A DNA stretch of 45,452 nucleotides from a bacterium (GTDB lineage Bacteria > Patescibacteriota > Minisyncoccia > UBA6257 > 2-01-FULL-56-20): positions 1 to 45,452 of the forward strand of contig DAIDAM010000005.1 in the NCBI GenBank assembly GCA_027310625.1, read 5' to 3'. The notes beneath the pieces were generated by a model. It was not told where the DNA came from, made no database searches, and saw only the letters and a program-made list of their open reading frames with translations. The first letter of the stretch is position 1, and each line of letters starts with the position of its first letter. Both the position numbers and the translations under genes were made by a program. This document shows, piece after piece, positions 5,877-12,997 of this stretch.

Positions 5877-6344
5877 TTATACCTCTATCACTTCGAATTT
5901 CTCGACAACTTCCCCGTCCTTGTCGAACAAAAACTCTCCGGTGATTTTTTTGCCGGCGAGGACTTTAGGCAGCCAGTGCGGGTCGTCGGGCCACATGGAA
6001 TGGAACGGTAGTTCGCTGTGCGCGTACCACTGCGAGCGCATTTCTTCCGACTCCGCCGGATCGCCTTCCCATTTTTCGGCGACGAAAATATACACTTCCT
6101 GGTCCCAATCGGAATTATCTCTTTTAAAAAAGAATTTTAAGCTTCCGTGTTCCCGCAAATCGCCGGGATTTATGTAAACGCCGATTTCTTCTTCTGTCTC
6201 CCGCGCCGCCGCTTCCCGTACCGGCTCGTCTTCCTCGACCTTCCCGCCGACGCCGTTCCATCTCCCTGCGCCGAATCCCCGCTTTTTCATCGCCAGCAAA
6301 ACTTTTTCTCCCTTTATCAAAAAACACAAGGTCGACTTTCGCAT
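5877..6344 (-). CDS. NUDIX hydrolase, MTH1-like (oxidised purine nucleoside triphosphatase)
   Basis: 155 residues from MRKSTLCFLIKG. The block LLAMKKRGFGAGRWNGVGGK is followed by a complete Nudix box (G-x5-E-x7-REtEEEIG). The motifs FGAGRWNG, SEEMRSQWY and MWPDDPHWLP align with the MTH1/NUDT1 group, which hydrolyses 8-oxo-dGTP and related damaged nucleotides to monophosphates and so prevents misincorporation. The frame is open upstream to 6509, but the region before residue 56 is unlike NUDIX proteins. The chosen ATG lies eight bases after a TATTAT box (complement of 6353-6358), consistent with a leaderless mRNA. It converges with the prfA region. Confidence 0.9.
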   Translation of the reverse strand: MRKSTLCFLIKGEKVLLAMKKRGFGAGRWNGVGGKVEEDEPVREAAARETEEEIGVYINPGDLREHGSLKFFFKRDNSDWDQEVYIFVAEKWEGDPAESEEMRSQWYAHSELPFHSMWPDDPHWLPKVLAGKKITGEFLFDKDGEVVEKFEVIEV

Positions 6345-6469
6345 TGTTGAATATAATAGCAGGCTGACTTCCAAAATGAAAAGTTTAAAGTTGATTTCAA
6401 ACCATTTATATTTTATAAAGTGTGCAGTCACCAAATCCACCTGGATTTGGCACACATGAGAGAGTGGAC

Positions 6470-6781
6470 ATGGACAATCTGCGAATGAAAGTTGGGAAAG
6501 ATGGCACAATCACCTGGAATAAGCCTCGCTCCACTGGGCCGTTTACAATCTGGCTATTCGCTGCCACAAGAGAAAGGCTCTTTCGACTCGATAAAAACAG
6601 AGAAATTGCCAGCGTGAGTCGGGAAAACACGGCGTTACGGCTTGAGCCAGGAAACTATAACGTTGTTGGCGGCCAAATCGTGGCAACGGTCAACTATCTC
6701 AATCTGATCGAGGTCACTGTCGATGGGAAGGTAACCGAGAAAAAGGTTGTGGTTGACGACGCGAGGAAGCTTCTGATCTAA
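6470..6781 (+). CDS. Hypothetical protein, small beta-rich
   Basis: About 103 residues starting MDNLRMKVGKDGTITW; the frame is open with a GTG start at 6422, but GAGAGAG 5-12 nt before the ATG at 6470 favours the shorter form. The sequence alternates hydrophobic and polar residues (GPFTIWLFAATRERLF, EPGNYNVVGGQIVATVNYL), suggesting a beta-sandwich-like fold; no signal peptide or motif is recognised. It stands alone between divergent NUDIX and convergent house-cleaning genes and ends just before a good terminator. Function unknown. Confidence 0.6.
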   Translation: MDNLRMKVGKDGTITWNKPRSTGPFTIWLFAATRERLFRLDKNREIASVSRENTALRLEPGNYNVVGGQIVATVNYLNLIEVTVDGKVTEKKVVVDDARKLLI

Positions 6782-6802
6782 CGGCTGTGTGCTGAGATAG
6801 GG

Positions 6803-6833
6803 GCAGGAACTTCGGTTCCTGCTTTCTTATTTT
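6803..6833 (+). terminator. Intrinsic terminator
   Basis: GCAGGAAC-TTCG-GTTCCTGC (6803-6822) with a UUCG tetraloop followed by TTTCTTATTT. It ends the gene at 6470-6781 and meets the stop of the convergent gene. Confidence 0.85.
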
Positions 6834-7134
6834 ACGCTTCGTCCAGAATCAATTTTTTCTTGAATGTTCCGCGCTCGCCGGCTTTCTTTTTTCTTATCTT
6901 CTCGATTTCCTCTTTGTCAAACCCTTTGTACTCGGCAATAGCGTTTATCACCTCCATAACATCCGCAAATTCTTCATCGCTTTCTTCTTTTACAAACTCG
7001 CCGAACTCTTTCAGCAGTTTTTCTTTCAACTTTTCCCAATATTCCTTTTCGGAAGCAGTATGAACCACCGGCCTTCCGCCTTTCGACAAAATGTACTCCG
7101 GAATTTTATCCCTAACCAGCTTGTTGTATTTCAT
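6832..7134 (-). CDS. MazG-like / phosphoribosyl-ATP pyrophosphohydrolase-like protein
   Basis: 100 residues starting MKYNKLVRDKIPEYI, the hallmark of a small all-alpha NTP pyrophosphatase group often annotated phosphoribosyl-ATP pyrophosphohydrolase-like. Acidic metal-binding helices are visible (LLKEFGEFVKEE, then EEFADVMEVINAIAEYKG with ExxD). No histidine pathway is present, so a house-cleaning role against non-canonical NTPs is more likely. Its start is one base from the stop of the upstream gene (7136), indicating a two-gene operon. Confidence 0.85.
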   Translation of the reverse strand: MKYNKLVRDKIPEYILSKGGRPVVHTASEKEYWEKLKEKLLKEFGEFVKEESDEEFADVMEVINAIAEYKGFDKEEIEKIRKKKAGERGTFKKKLILDEA

Positions 7135-7135
7135 A

Positions 7136-7597
7136 TTACTTAATCAACCCGCCGTGATAGACGGCATAATATATTTGTTTTCCGTCTCTAAAAATTTTTT
7201 CTTTTCCTTCAAAGCGGGTTAAGTCGCCTTCAACATTGTTTTGATATTCAAGATTTTCGATTTTGTAGATTTTTGGTCCGCGCACGGGAATCACGTCGTT
7301 ATAATCCTGTTTGAGCGCGCCGCGGAGCACTTTATCCAACTCCGCTTCCGTAATATCTTGGACGAGATTATAACCATAATAATTCACTCCCCAAGACGGT
7401 TTGCCTTTCTTATACACGATATTCTCACTGATAAAATTCGTCTCGCCAAAATAAGTATCGTGACAAAGAAAATCGCCTTCGGAATATTCATAGTCCCGCG
7501 ACTCCGGTATTTGCGACGGAGTTTTCTTCGCCGTCTCGGAGGCGTACATATTCTTATTGGCGATTTTCAGAAATCGAGCGAGTGAGTCAATGTCCAT
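7136..7597 (-). CDS. DUF5680-like domain protein
   Basis: About 153 residues from MDIDSLARFLKIANKNMYAS. The blocks RDYEYSEGDFLCHDTYFGETNF and KKGKPSWGVNYYGY (written here in parts: YEYSEGDFLCHDTYFG, GKPSWGVNYYGY) fit the DUF5680 family as I recall it; function unknown. The frame opens at 7621 as MLECFLDK, but those codons fall in a 28-bp palindrome (7612-7639) that also occurs inside another gene, so the native start is taken as 7597. Downstream it is coupled to the MazG-like gene. Confidence 0.7.
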   Translation of the reverse strand: MDIDSLARFLKIANKNMYASETAKKTPSQIPESRDYEYSEGDFLCHDTYFGETNFISENIVYKKGKPSWGVNYYGYNLVQDITEAELDKVLRGALKQDYNDVIPVRGPKIYKIENLEYQNNVEGDLTRFEGKEKIFRDGKQIYYAVYHGGLIK

Positions 7598-7611
7598 TTT
7601 GTCCAAAAAAC

Positions 7612-7639
7612 ATTCTAACATTCTGCAGAATGTTAGAAT
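7612..7639. repeat. 28-bp perfect palindrome, copy 1
   Basis: ATTCTAACATTCTG followed by its exact reverse complement. An identical core occurs at 17163-17190 inside a coding gene. Here it lies between ndk and the DUF5680-like gene and provides an alternative upstream start for the latter. Confidence 0.92.
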
Positions 7640-7648
7640 ATCGTAAAT

Positions 7649-8242
7649 TCACTCGTCCACGCCGAAACGTTTGTAAACGTGCGGTTTGAAATTTTTTCCG
7701 AACCAGTGTTCGATTTCGTGTTCCGCTTCTTCGGGCGTCTCGGAAGCGTGGAGAATGTTCGCCACCGCCCGTTTCTCGCTGTTGGCGAGCGCCGGCGAGT
7801 CAATGGAAAAATCGCCGCGGATTGTGCCCATGTCCGCGAGATACGGCATCGTGCTGCCGGAAATTTTTCGCACAACATCAACGGCGTGAACGCCCTGCAC
7901 AACCATCCGCACCAGCGGCGCGGAAGTCACGTAATTCAAAAGCCACCCGCGCACCATTTTCCCTATTTCCAAATCGTCTTTCGTTCCGAGTTTCTCAATC
8001 GGGTCAACTCCGTATTTTTCGTAAGTCGCGAGTGTTTTCTGGCCGAGCCGCCGAATCCACGACTCGTCTTTCGGATAATGGTCGTCTATTTCCTTGTGCG
8101 TCGGCTGAAACATTTCCAGCGCGACGATTTTCAAATCCCGCTGTTCAAAACGCCTGATGATTTCGCCCGTAAGTCCCTTGCGAACCCCATCGGGCTTCAC
8201 CATAACAAACGTGACTTCCTCTTTTGGATGTTTTGGCTTCAT
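7649..8242 (-). CDS. ndk: Nucleoside diphosphate kinase
   Basis: 197 residues. TFVMVKPDGVRKGLTGEI, the active-site region NILHASETPEEAEHEI with the phosphorylated His, and GTIRGDFSIDS identify NDK, which balances NTP and dNTP pools by ping-pong phosphotransfer. It is about 50 residues longer than the usual 140-150; the extra segment (around residues 55-105, DESWIRRLGQKTLATYEKYG onward) lies between the Kpn-loop region and the APLVRMVVQG strand, a type of insertion also seen in archaeal and CPR enzymes. It lies downstream of aspS on the same strand with a 46-nt gap. Confidence 0.95.
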   Translation of the reverse strand: MKPKHPKEEVTFVMVKPDGVRKGLTGEIIRRFEQRDLKIVALEMFQPTHKEIDDHYPKDESWIRRLGQKTLATYEKYGVDPIEKLGTKDDLEIGKMVRGWLLNYVTSAPLVRMVVQGVHAVDVVRKISGSTMPYLADMGTIRGDFSIDSPALANSEKRAVANILHASETPEEAEHEIEHWFGKNFKPHVYKRFGVDE

Positions 8243-8288
8243 AAATTTAATTGCTGCCGATGATAACTCTTATTGAAGTTTTTTGCAA

Positions 8289-9713
8289 TTAATCTTTAAC
8301 GATTTTTATTCCAAGTTCGTCCAGCTGTTTTTCGTCCACATCCGACGGCGTGCCCATCATCGGGTCGCGGAAATCGCCGGTTTTCGGAAAAGCGACGACC
8401 TCGCGGATGTTCGGCTCTCCGAGCAAAATCATAAGCAGGCGGTCGATTCCGGGCGCGATTCCGCCGTGCGGCGGGACGCCGTACGTGAACGCCTCCAAAA
8501 GATGGCCGAAATCTTTTTTTGCTTTCTCTTCGCTCATCCTGAGGAGTTTGAAAACTTTCATTTGCAATTCGGGGTCGGTGATTCTCATACTGCCGCTCGC
8601 AAGCTCACAGCCGTTGCAAACCCAATCGTACTGCGTGCTCGTCATTTTCAGAGGGTCTTTGTCAATCAACTCCACGCTCCCTTCTTTCGGCTGAACAAAC
8701 ATATGGTGAACCGGCTGAATCTCTTTCGTTTGCTTATCCAGCTCAAAATTTGGGAAGTCGACAATCCATGCAAAAGCGATTTCATCGCGGTCGTTTTTGT
8801 CTTTTCTCAAATCTGGTTTGTCGGTTCCGTATTTTTTCATCGCTTCGCTGTACGGAACGCGCGGCCAGGGCGTCTTCATTTTCTTTTCGGGGAAAAATGT
8901 CTCCATCATTTCCGTGAAGAGCGATTCCACAAGCGACATCACCTCTTCCGGCGTCGTAAACGACATTTCAAGGTCGAGCTGGGTGTGTTCCGGCTGTCTG
9001 TCGCCTCTCGTATCTTCGTCGCGGATGGCGCGGGCAATCTGGAAATATTTTTCAATGCCGGCAACCATCAAAAGTTGCTTGTACTGTTGGGGCGATTGCG
9101 GCAGAGCGTAGAATTTGCCTTTTTGCGTCCGCGACGGCACCAGAAAATCCCGCGCGCCTTCCGGCGTTGATTTCGTAAGCAGCGGGGTTTCCACTTCTAT
9201 AAAACCGCGCTGACTCAAATAATCGCGGATGAATTTCACAACTTTGCCGCGGACGATGAGATTCCTTCTGAGCCGTTCGCGCCGCAAATCAAGATAGCGA
9301 TATTTCAACCGCACTTCTTCGTCTATGTCGTAGCCGTCGCCGTCAACGGAAATCGGCAGGGCTTCCGACTTGCTCAAAATCTCCAAACTTGCCGCGCTGA
9401 CTTCGTAAGCGCCGGTTGGAATTTTGTCGTTGACCATTTTCGCCGGCCGCTTTTTCACCTCGCCGCCGACTTTCACCAAATATTCCAACCGCAAATCGCC
9501 GGCATTGTCGGTTGACGCATTTTCGCCAGGGGCGCCACGCCCGCCGTCGGGCAGGGACCCGCCTCGGGCGGGGAAAACAACCTGCGCGATTCCGCTCCGG
9601 TCGCGGAGATCTATGAAAACCAATTTCCCGTGGTCGCGCCGCGCGTGCACCCAGCCGATAAGTTCGATTTCCTCGCCTTCTTTTTTAACAATATCCGTCG
9701 CGTAAACTCTCAT
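8289..9713 (-). CDS. aspS: Aspartyl-tRNA synthetase (compact form)
   Basis: 474 residues against about 590 for the E. coli enzyme; the GAD insertion is missing. An N-terminal OB-fold (IELIGWVHARRDHGKLVFIDLRD) is followed by class II motifs: motif 2 around YFQIARAIRDEDTRGDRQPE and motif 3 GGIAPGIDRLLMILLGEPNI. It charges tRNA-Asp; whether it also charges tRNA-Asn cannot be told. The OB-fold contains an in-frame insert (ARGGSLPDGGRGAPGENAST) encoded by two back-to-back GC-rich hairpins (about 9527-9572) that is foreign to the family. The start lies about 60 nt from the divergent mgtC start, across a CTTGATA heptamer tract. Confidence 0.95.
   Translation of the reverse strand: MRVYATDIVKKEGEEIELIGWVHARRDHGKLVFIDLRDRSGIAQVVFPARGGSLPDGGRGAPGENASTDNAGDLRLEYLVKVGGEVKKRPAKMVNDKIPTGAYEVSAASLEILSKSEALPISVDGDGYDIDEEVRLKYRYLDLRRERLRRNLIVRGKVVKFIRDYLSQRGFIEVETPLLTKSTPEGARDFLVPSRTQKGKFYALPQSPQQYKQLLMVAGIEKYFQIARAIRDEDTRGDRQPEHTQLDLEMSFTTPEEVMSLVESLFTEMMETFFPEKKMKTPWPRVPYSEAMKKYGTDKPDLRKDKNDRDEIAFAWIVDFPNFELDKQTKEIQPVHHMFVQPKEGSVELIDKDPLKMTSTQYDWVCNGCELASGSMRITDPELQMKVFKLLRMSEEKAKKDFGHLLEAFTYGVPPHGGIAPGIDRLLMILLGEPNIREVVAFPKTGDFRDPMMGTPSDVDEKQLDELGIKIVKD
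9527..9572. repeat. GC-rich double hairpin inserted in-frame in aspS
   Basis: CGCCCGCCG-TCGGGCAGGG and CCCGCCTCGGGCGGGG form two adjacent stems. The DNA adds roughly 15-20 codons to the OB-fold of AspRS without breaking the frame. Confidence 0.8.
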
Positions 9714-9721
9714 TTAATAAT

Positions 9722-9750
9722 TTCTTGATACTTGATACCTGATACCTGAC
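9722..9750. repeat. Heptamer tract (CTTGATA type)
   Basis: CTTGATA-CTTGATA-CCTGATA-CCTGACG, period 7. It is the reverse complement of the AAGTATC tract at 24292-24312. It lies between aspS and mgtC and overlaps the putative -35 box of mgtC. Confidence 0.85.
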
Positions 9751-9767
9751 GCTGATTGTGTTATACT
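9739..9767 (+). promoter_or_regulatory. mgtC promoter (leaderless type)
   Basis: CTGATA (9739-9744), 17-nt spacer, TATACT (9762-9767); the ATG at 9776 is eight bases downstream of the -10 box. The -35 box is formed by the heptamer tract. Confidence 0.55.
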
Positions 9768-9775
9768 ATACTTTA

Positions 9776-10228
9776 ATGATGGAGTTTTCTCAAATGCTCA
9801 CCAATTTTGTCGTCGCTCTCGCTTTGGGCGCACTCATCGGATTGGAACGCGAACTGGCGGGCAAGGAAGCGGGCATCCGCACTTCGCTGATGGTTTCCGG
9901 CGGAGCATCGCTCTTTGCAATAATGGCTTTAGTTGCTCCATCGCTTGTAAAACCCGAGAGCTCGGGGGCGGCATTGGCGATACTTGCGAACATCGTCGTC
10001 GGCATCGGATTCCTCGGCGCGGGAATTATTCTGAAAACGGAAGAGAGAGTTCACGGATTGACGACCGCCGCCGTTGTTTGGGCGACCGCCGCAGTGGGAG
10101 CGCTTGCCGGCATCGGATTTTTGGGATTCGCGGCAACAACTGCAATTATTTTCGCCGGGATATTGTATATCCTCAGAAAAGTTGGATTGGTGGAAAAGAT
10201 AGGAGGAAATCATCGCAACGTCATTTAA
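9776..10228 (+). CDS. MgtC/SapB family membrane protein
   Basis: About 150 residues from the ATG at 9776 (a GTG at 9758 would lie inside the promoter). NFVVALALGALIGLERELAG with the ER-type motif, GIRTSLMVSGGASLFAIMAL, and GIGFLGAGIILKTEERVHGLTTAA are hallmarks of MgtC, with four to five membrane segments. Family members are linked to Mg2+ limitation, acid survival and intracellular life, with a regulatory rather than simple transport role. The soluble C-terminal domain of Salmonella MgtC is absent. Its 3' end overlaps the convergent glycosylase gene by four bases. Confidence 0.92.
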   Translation: MMEFSQMLTNFVVALALGALIGLERELAGKEAGIRTSLMVSGGASLFAIMALVAPSLVKPESSGAALAILANIVVGIGFLGAGIILKTEERVHGLTTAAVVWATAAVGALAGIGFLGFAATTAIIFAGILYILRKVGLVEKIGGNHRNVI

Positions 10229-10860
10229 TTGGTTCGACTATTGCTCACCACAAACCAGAAACGCAAGTGCCGCTTTGACCAATAAGGTCCTGCATAATTA
10301 ACACCGACGCGCGGACCTTTTTTGATTTTTGAAGCGGGAATTTTTACTCCCCTGTCCTCGATCCACAATCCGCTTTTTTTCGTCGCCGGCTTGCCGTTTA
10401 ATTTTCCGTCAATTTTTAAAAGCTCCGTCAGTTTGCCGGGGCCGGAAGCGCCGATTACGCCCCGAATCAAAACGGCTGCCGGATATCCTTTTTCCCGCGT
10501 GACAATGTTCAGCATCCAATGAACGCCGTAGGTGAAATAAACGTACCAATGTCCGGGTTTTCCGAACATCGGCGCGTTCCGTTTGGTCTTGCCGCGGCTG
10601 GCGTGCGAAGCGCGGTCGCCGAAGCCGTCGTACGCCTCCACTGCGGTTATCATCATAGCCGCAAGACGGCTCGCGGATTTACGCCGATTCACCTGCCTAA
10701 ATTTCCCTCCGAAATTTTGGCGGGTAAGCGCGGATTCACGCGGAAACCGACGGACCAAAAATTTTCCCAAAAGCGATTTTGCGACCGCCAAAGTGGAACG
10801 ATTGAAAAATTTTCCCCGAAGCGTTTTCCTTCTCGTTTTCCCTGGTCTCATTTTTACCAT
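10225..10860 (-). CDS. DNA-3-methyladenine glycosylase, AAG/MPG type
   Basis: 211 residues. LAVAKSLLGKFLVRR, VEAYDGFGDRASHASRGKT, RNAPMFGKPGHWYVYFTYGVH and GASGPGKLTELLKIDGKLNG follow the order of the AAG (MPG) fold; the Glu in VEAYDG is the expected catalytic base. It excises alkylated and deaminated purines in base excision repair. Between the first helix and VEAYDG there is an extra basic stretch (about residues 41-68, FPRESALTRQNFGGKFRQVN onward), encoded by DNA with an AAATTTCCCTCCGAAATTTT-like inverted repeat, that is not typical of the family. Confidence 0.92.
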   Translation of the reverse strand: MVKMRPGKTRRKTLRGKFFNRSTLAVAKSLLGKFLVRRFPRESALTRQNFGGKFRQVNRRKSASRLAAMMITAVEAYDGFGDRASHASRGKTKRNAPMFGKPGHWYVYFTYGVHWMLNIVTREKGYPAAVLIRGVIGASGPGKLTELLKIDGKLNGKPATKKSGLWIEDRGVKIPASKIKKGPRVGVNYAGPYWSKRHLRFWFVVSNSRTN

Positions 10861-10923
10861 TTTAAGTAAAACGGCACCTTCCCGCTAATCTTGACTCCGC
10901 ACTTTTTAGCAAAAGGGGCGGGG

Positions 10924-10951
10924 TTGACATATCCTCAGCTCGCGCTATAAT
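10924..10951 (+). promoter_or_regulatory. Consensus promoter
   Basis: TTGACA (10924-10929), 16-nt spacer, TATAAT (10946-10951): both hexamers match consensus. It points toward the lysozyme-like gene about 200 nt downstream, leaving an unusually long leader. Confidence 0.85.
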
Positions 10952-10981
10952 GGTTTTAACTGAATAGATTGTATCGAGAAA

Positions 10982-11007
10982 CTCGCTAAACAGCGGGGTT
11001 TTTATTT
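10982..11007 (+). terminator. Small terminator-like hairpin in the leader
   Basis: CTCGCT (10982-10987) pairs with AGCGGG (10992-10997) including G-U, followed by TTTTT. It lies about 25 nt after the expected transcription start, so it could attenuate the downstream gene or end a tiny RNA. Confidence 0.35.
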
Positions 11008-11157
11008 AAGCATCCGAATAGCGGTATCCGAATAGCCCTGACAAATAGGCACATCCGAATATCGCCCATCCGAATCAAAAATATTCGGAGCATTCGGATG
11101 TATTCGCAGATTCGGATCGCGTGTGGAAGTTTTGGCGGCAGCTCATAACCGCCGATT

Positions 11158-11655
11158 ATGCAAACAATTTTAGCAAAAATACTGGCGGCGGGATTTGCGG
11201 CAAGTATGACCATTGGCGGACAAACCACCCCCCAAACGCTTAACGCAACGATAACGCCGGCAGTAATATACTCCCAAAACGGTAATATTGTAGTTATCCC
11301 TTCAGCAGAACGCGCCGTGAATACAAATCTTGATGCTTGGATAGAAAATCTTGCCCTCCTTGAATCAAAAGGCAGGAACAACATAAAAGTTCTTGACTAT
11401 AACGGGCTCCACTCTTTCGGCTGTCTGCAATTCCAGATAAGCACGTTCGCGGAATTCGGAACGAAGTACGGTTTCTTCTCCCAAAACGATAATATCGGGA
11501 AACTGATTTACGATTGCGAACTCCAGAAAAAAATCGCGAAGCTTATGATTCTTGAAAACCCGGACAACTGGCGGAGATGGTACACGTCGGTTGTAACAAA
11601 GGGTCTCGGTCTGCCGCCAATTGACGAAAAACCTGTTCTGCTTTCGCTGAGATGA
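11158..11655 (+). CDS. Lysozyme-like (transglycosylase-type) secreted protein
   Basis: 165 residues. An N-terminal hydrophobic stretch (ILAKILAAGFAASMTIGG) is a probable signal peptide or anchor. The segment LALLESKGRNNIKVLDYNG and LHSFGCLQFQISTFAEFG resembles the catalytic-Glu region of lysozyme-like SLT domains (ES-G then S-x-G-xx-Q-xx-xxTF). It may trim peptidoglycan, for example for T4SS or pilus assembly; enzyme activity is inferred from weak motif similarity. The stop overlaps the promoter region of the RNase P RNA gene. Confidence 0.6.
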   Translation: MQTILAKILAAGFAASMTIGGQTTPQTLNATITPAVIYSQNGNIVVIPSAERAVNTNLDAWIENLALLESKGRNNIKVLDYNGLHSFGCLQFQISTFAEFGTKYGFFSQNDNIGKLIYDCELQKKIAKLMILENPDNWRRWYTSVVTKGLGLPPIDEKPVLLSLR

Positions 11656-11660
11656 TGAAC

Positions 11661-11689
11661 TTGCTTCAGTTCGAAAAATTTGTTAAGAT
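11661..11689 (+). promoter_or_regulatory. rnpB promoter
   Basis: TTGCTT (11661-11666), 17-nt spacer, TAAGAT (11684-11689), placing the start about 11694-11697, at the 5' strand of P1. Confidence 0.55.
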
Positions 11690-11692
11690 GAT

Positions 11693-12173
11693 GACGCTGG
11701 TAATCCAGGTAATAGGTCGCCTTAGGCGACAGGAAAGTCCGGACACCGCTCCGACTTTGGTCGGGGAAGCGTATCCGCTAACAGCGGACCGCAGTAATGC
11801 GAGAGGTGCGAGCAGAGACGTCCCGAAGCGAAAGTTTCGGGAGAGCCCAATCTCAACGTTGTCGGCTCAGTCCCGCCATAGAGATAAAAAAACGGGAGTG
11901 AAACGGCTAAATCCTTACAGGGTGCAAGGCCGCGCCGAAGCACATAAAGCAATTTATGTGCTCGGAGTGCCGCTCGAGTTCGAGAGCAATCGAGAACCCA
12001 GATAAATTATTACACCGATTTTGTTTTCGAGCTTTGCGAGAAAATACAAAATCGAGTGTCCCGCAGAAGCGAAAGCGGAAGCGGGACCCCGCCGATGGCG
12101 GGATGCTCGGTTTCGTAATATCGCTTCGCTCAAACGAAACCGGCACAGAATCCGGCTTACGGATTACCAACGC
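11693..12173 (+). ncRNA. rnpB: RNase P RNA (bacterial type A-like) with inserted hairpins
   Basis: The conserved 5' block AGGAAAGTCCGGACACC (about 11731-11747), GGGTGCAAGGCCG (about 11920-11932) and the 3' block CACAGAATCCGGCTTACGG (about 12144-12162) are in the right order. CGCTGGTAATCC (11695-11706) pairs with GGATTACCAACG (12161-12172) as P1. At about 480 nt it is longer than the usual 350-400. Extra hairpins account for this: a GCACATAA-type hairpin (11936-11965), one with GATTTTGT/ACAAAATC arms (12019-12056), CCCGC stems (12060-12105) and a CGGTTTCG/CGAAACCG stem (12108-12142). It forms the catalytic part of RNase P, which matures tRNA 5' ends. A terminator follows. Confidence 0.93.
11936..11965. 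repeat. GCACATAA/TTATGTGC hairpin inserted in RNase P RNA
   Basis: CGAAGCACATAAA-GCAA-TTTATGTGCTCGG lies right after the conserved GCAAGGCCG element, in a peripheral position. Same family as the rRNA copies. Confidence 0.85.
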
Positions 12174-12205
12174 AAAACCCGCGATTATATCGCGGGTTTT
12201 GTTTT
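12174..12205 (+). terminator. rnpB terminator
   Basis: CCCGCGAT-TAT-ATCGCGGG (12178-12196) preceded by AAAA and followed by TTTTGTTTT. Confidence 0.92.
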
Positions 12206-12226
12206 CCAAAGCCCTTTGTTGTCAAC

Positions 12227-12267
12227 ACTATGACGCGTCATAGTACCACTATGCTATAGCATAGTGG
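12227..12267. repeat. Two adjacent CTATG-n6-CATAG palindromes
   Basis: CTATGACGCGTCATAG (12228-12243) and CTATGCTATAGCATAG (12249-12264, extended to CCACTATG...CATAGTGG). Relatives occur at 22491-22506, 27386-27401 and 29413-29428. Confidence 0.92.
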
Positions 12268-12293
12268 TTTCTGTGTGTATAAGTTGAAACCAA

Positions 12294-12902
12294 TTACTTG
12301 TGAAATCCCAAGTCCGCCGGATTGTCGTCGCCGAAGATTCGTCTTACAATTCCTTCTTTTTTCTCGAAATCCGAGCGCAATCGCGAAACTTCCTCGGCAA
12401 GCAGCACCGTTTCTTCAGACAATTCCTTTCTTTTGATTGCCCATTTGGACCAGTAATCAATCACGAGCCGGCTGTCGCCGAAAACTTTTTTTACTTTTTT
12501 CTTTTTGGCGATTTCGAGCGCGTATTTCATCGCCAGCAGCTCGCCGTAATTATTCGTCGCCGAAGAATCCAAAAGATATTTGCCGAATTTGTTCAAAAGT
12601 TCTTTCGGCAACGATTTGTGCAAAAGATTCTTTCCGCTCTCGTCGGTGACGCTTATTTCCACGCCGTGTCCCCTACCCGTGCCGGCGTCAAAATAAATTC
12701 CCGGCGTTAATTTCTTTAATATCTTAATTTCATAATTTGCTCCCAATTTTAGCCATTTCTCCGCTTCCACCCTCGTTTTGAAACCGCGGTACCGCGCGCC
12801 GGTTTTCCCGGAAATGATTTTTTCGCATTTCCCCCAGCTGTCAACAATACCACTTTTTCCTATTTGGGGAATGAAATACGCATAAAATTTTTTAACACTC
12901 AT
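12294..12902 (-). CDS. rnhA: Ribonuclease HI with N-terminal hybrid-binding (viroplasmin-like) domain
   Basis: 202 residues. Residues 1-50 (KKFYAYFIPQ, then GIVDSWGKCEKIISGKTGAR, YRGFKTRVEAEKWL) form the small domain that binds RNA-DNA hybrids in eukaryotic-type RNase H1. The catalytic domain follows with the DEDD set: IYFDAGTGRGHG (Asp), NNYGELLAMKYAL (Glu), VFGDSRLVIDYWSKW (Asp) and GDDNPADLG (Asp). It degrades RNA in hybrids, for example R-loops and primers. The start is separated from the upstream DEDDh exonuclease by about 95 nt; two palindromes lie downstream of the stop. Confidence 0.9.
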   Translation of the reverse strand: MSVKKFYAYFIPQIGKSGIVDSWGKCEKIISGKTGARYRGFKTRVEAEKWLKLGANYEIKILKKLTPGIYFDAGTGRGHGVEISVTDESGKNLLHKSLPKELLNKFGKYLLDSSATNNYGELLAMKYALEIAKKKKVKKVFGDSRLVIDYWSKWAIKRKELSEETVLLAEEVSRLRSDFEKKEGIVRRIFGDDNPADLGFHK

Positions 12903-12997
12903 GAAAATATGAAAACAATAAAAGAAATGAGTTTACTATAATATAATCACAATTGTGATTATTTCATAGTAAGCAGGAACTCGGACATACAGAAATT

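Larger units (their letters stand above)
10861..11157. other. Intergenic region with promoter, small hairpin and ATCCGAAT words
   Basis: No gene is seen. The region contains a strong promoter (10924-10951), a small terminator-like hairpin (10982-11007) and, at 11010-11130, repeated ATCCGAAT words followed by their complement ATTCGGAT, forming a diffuse inverted repeat. Confidence 0.6.

Noticed and set aside
8283-9170. 295-codon frame antisense to aspS
   Set aside because: It is a mirror of a well-conserved synthetase, with biased His/Phe/Arg composition and no motif.
11652-12005. 117-codon plus-strand frame after the lysozyme-like gene
   Set aside because: It coincides with RNase P RNA, whose conserved blocks and P1 pairing explain the sequence.
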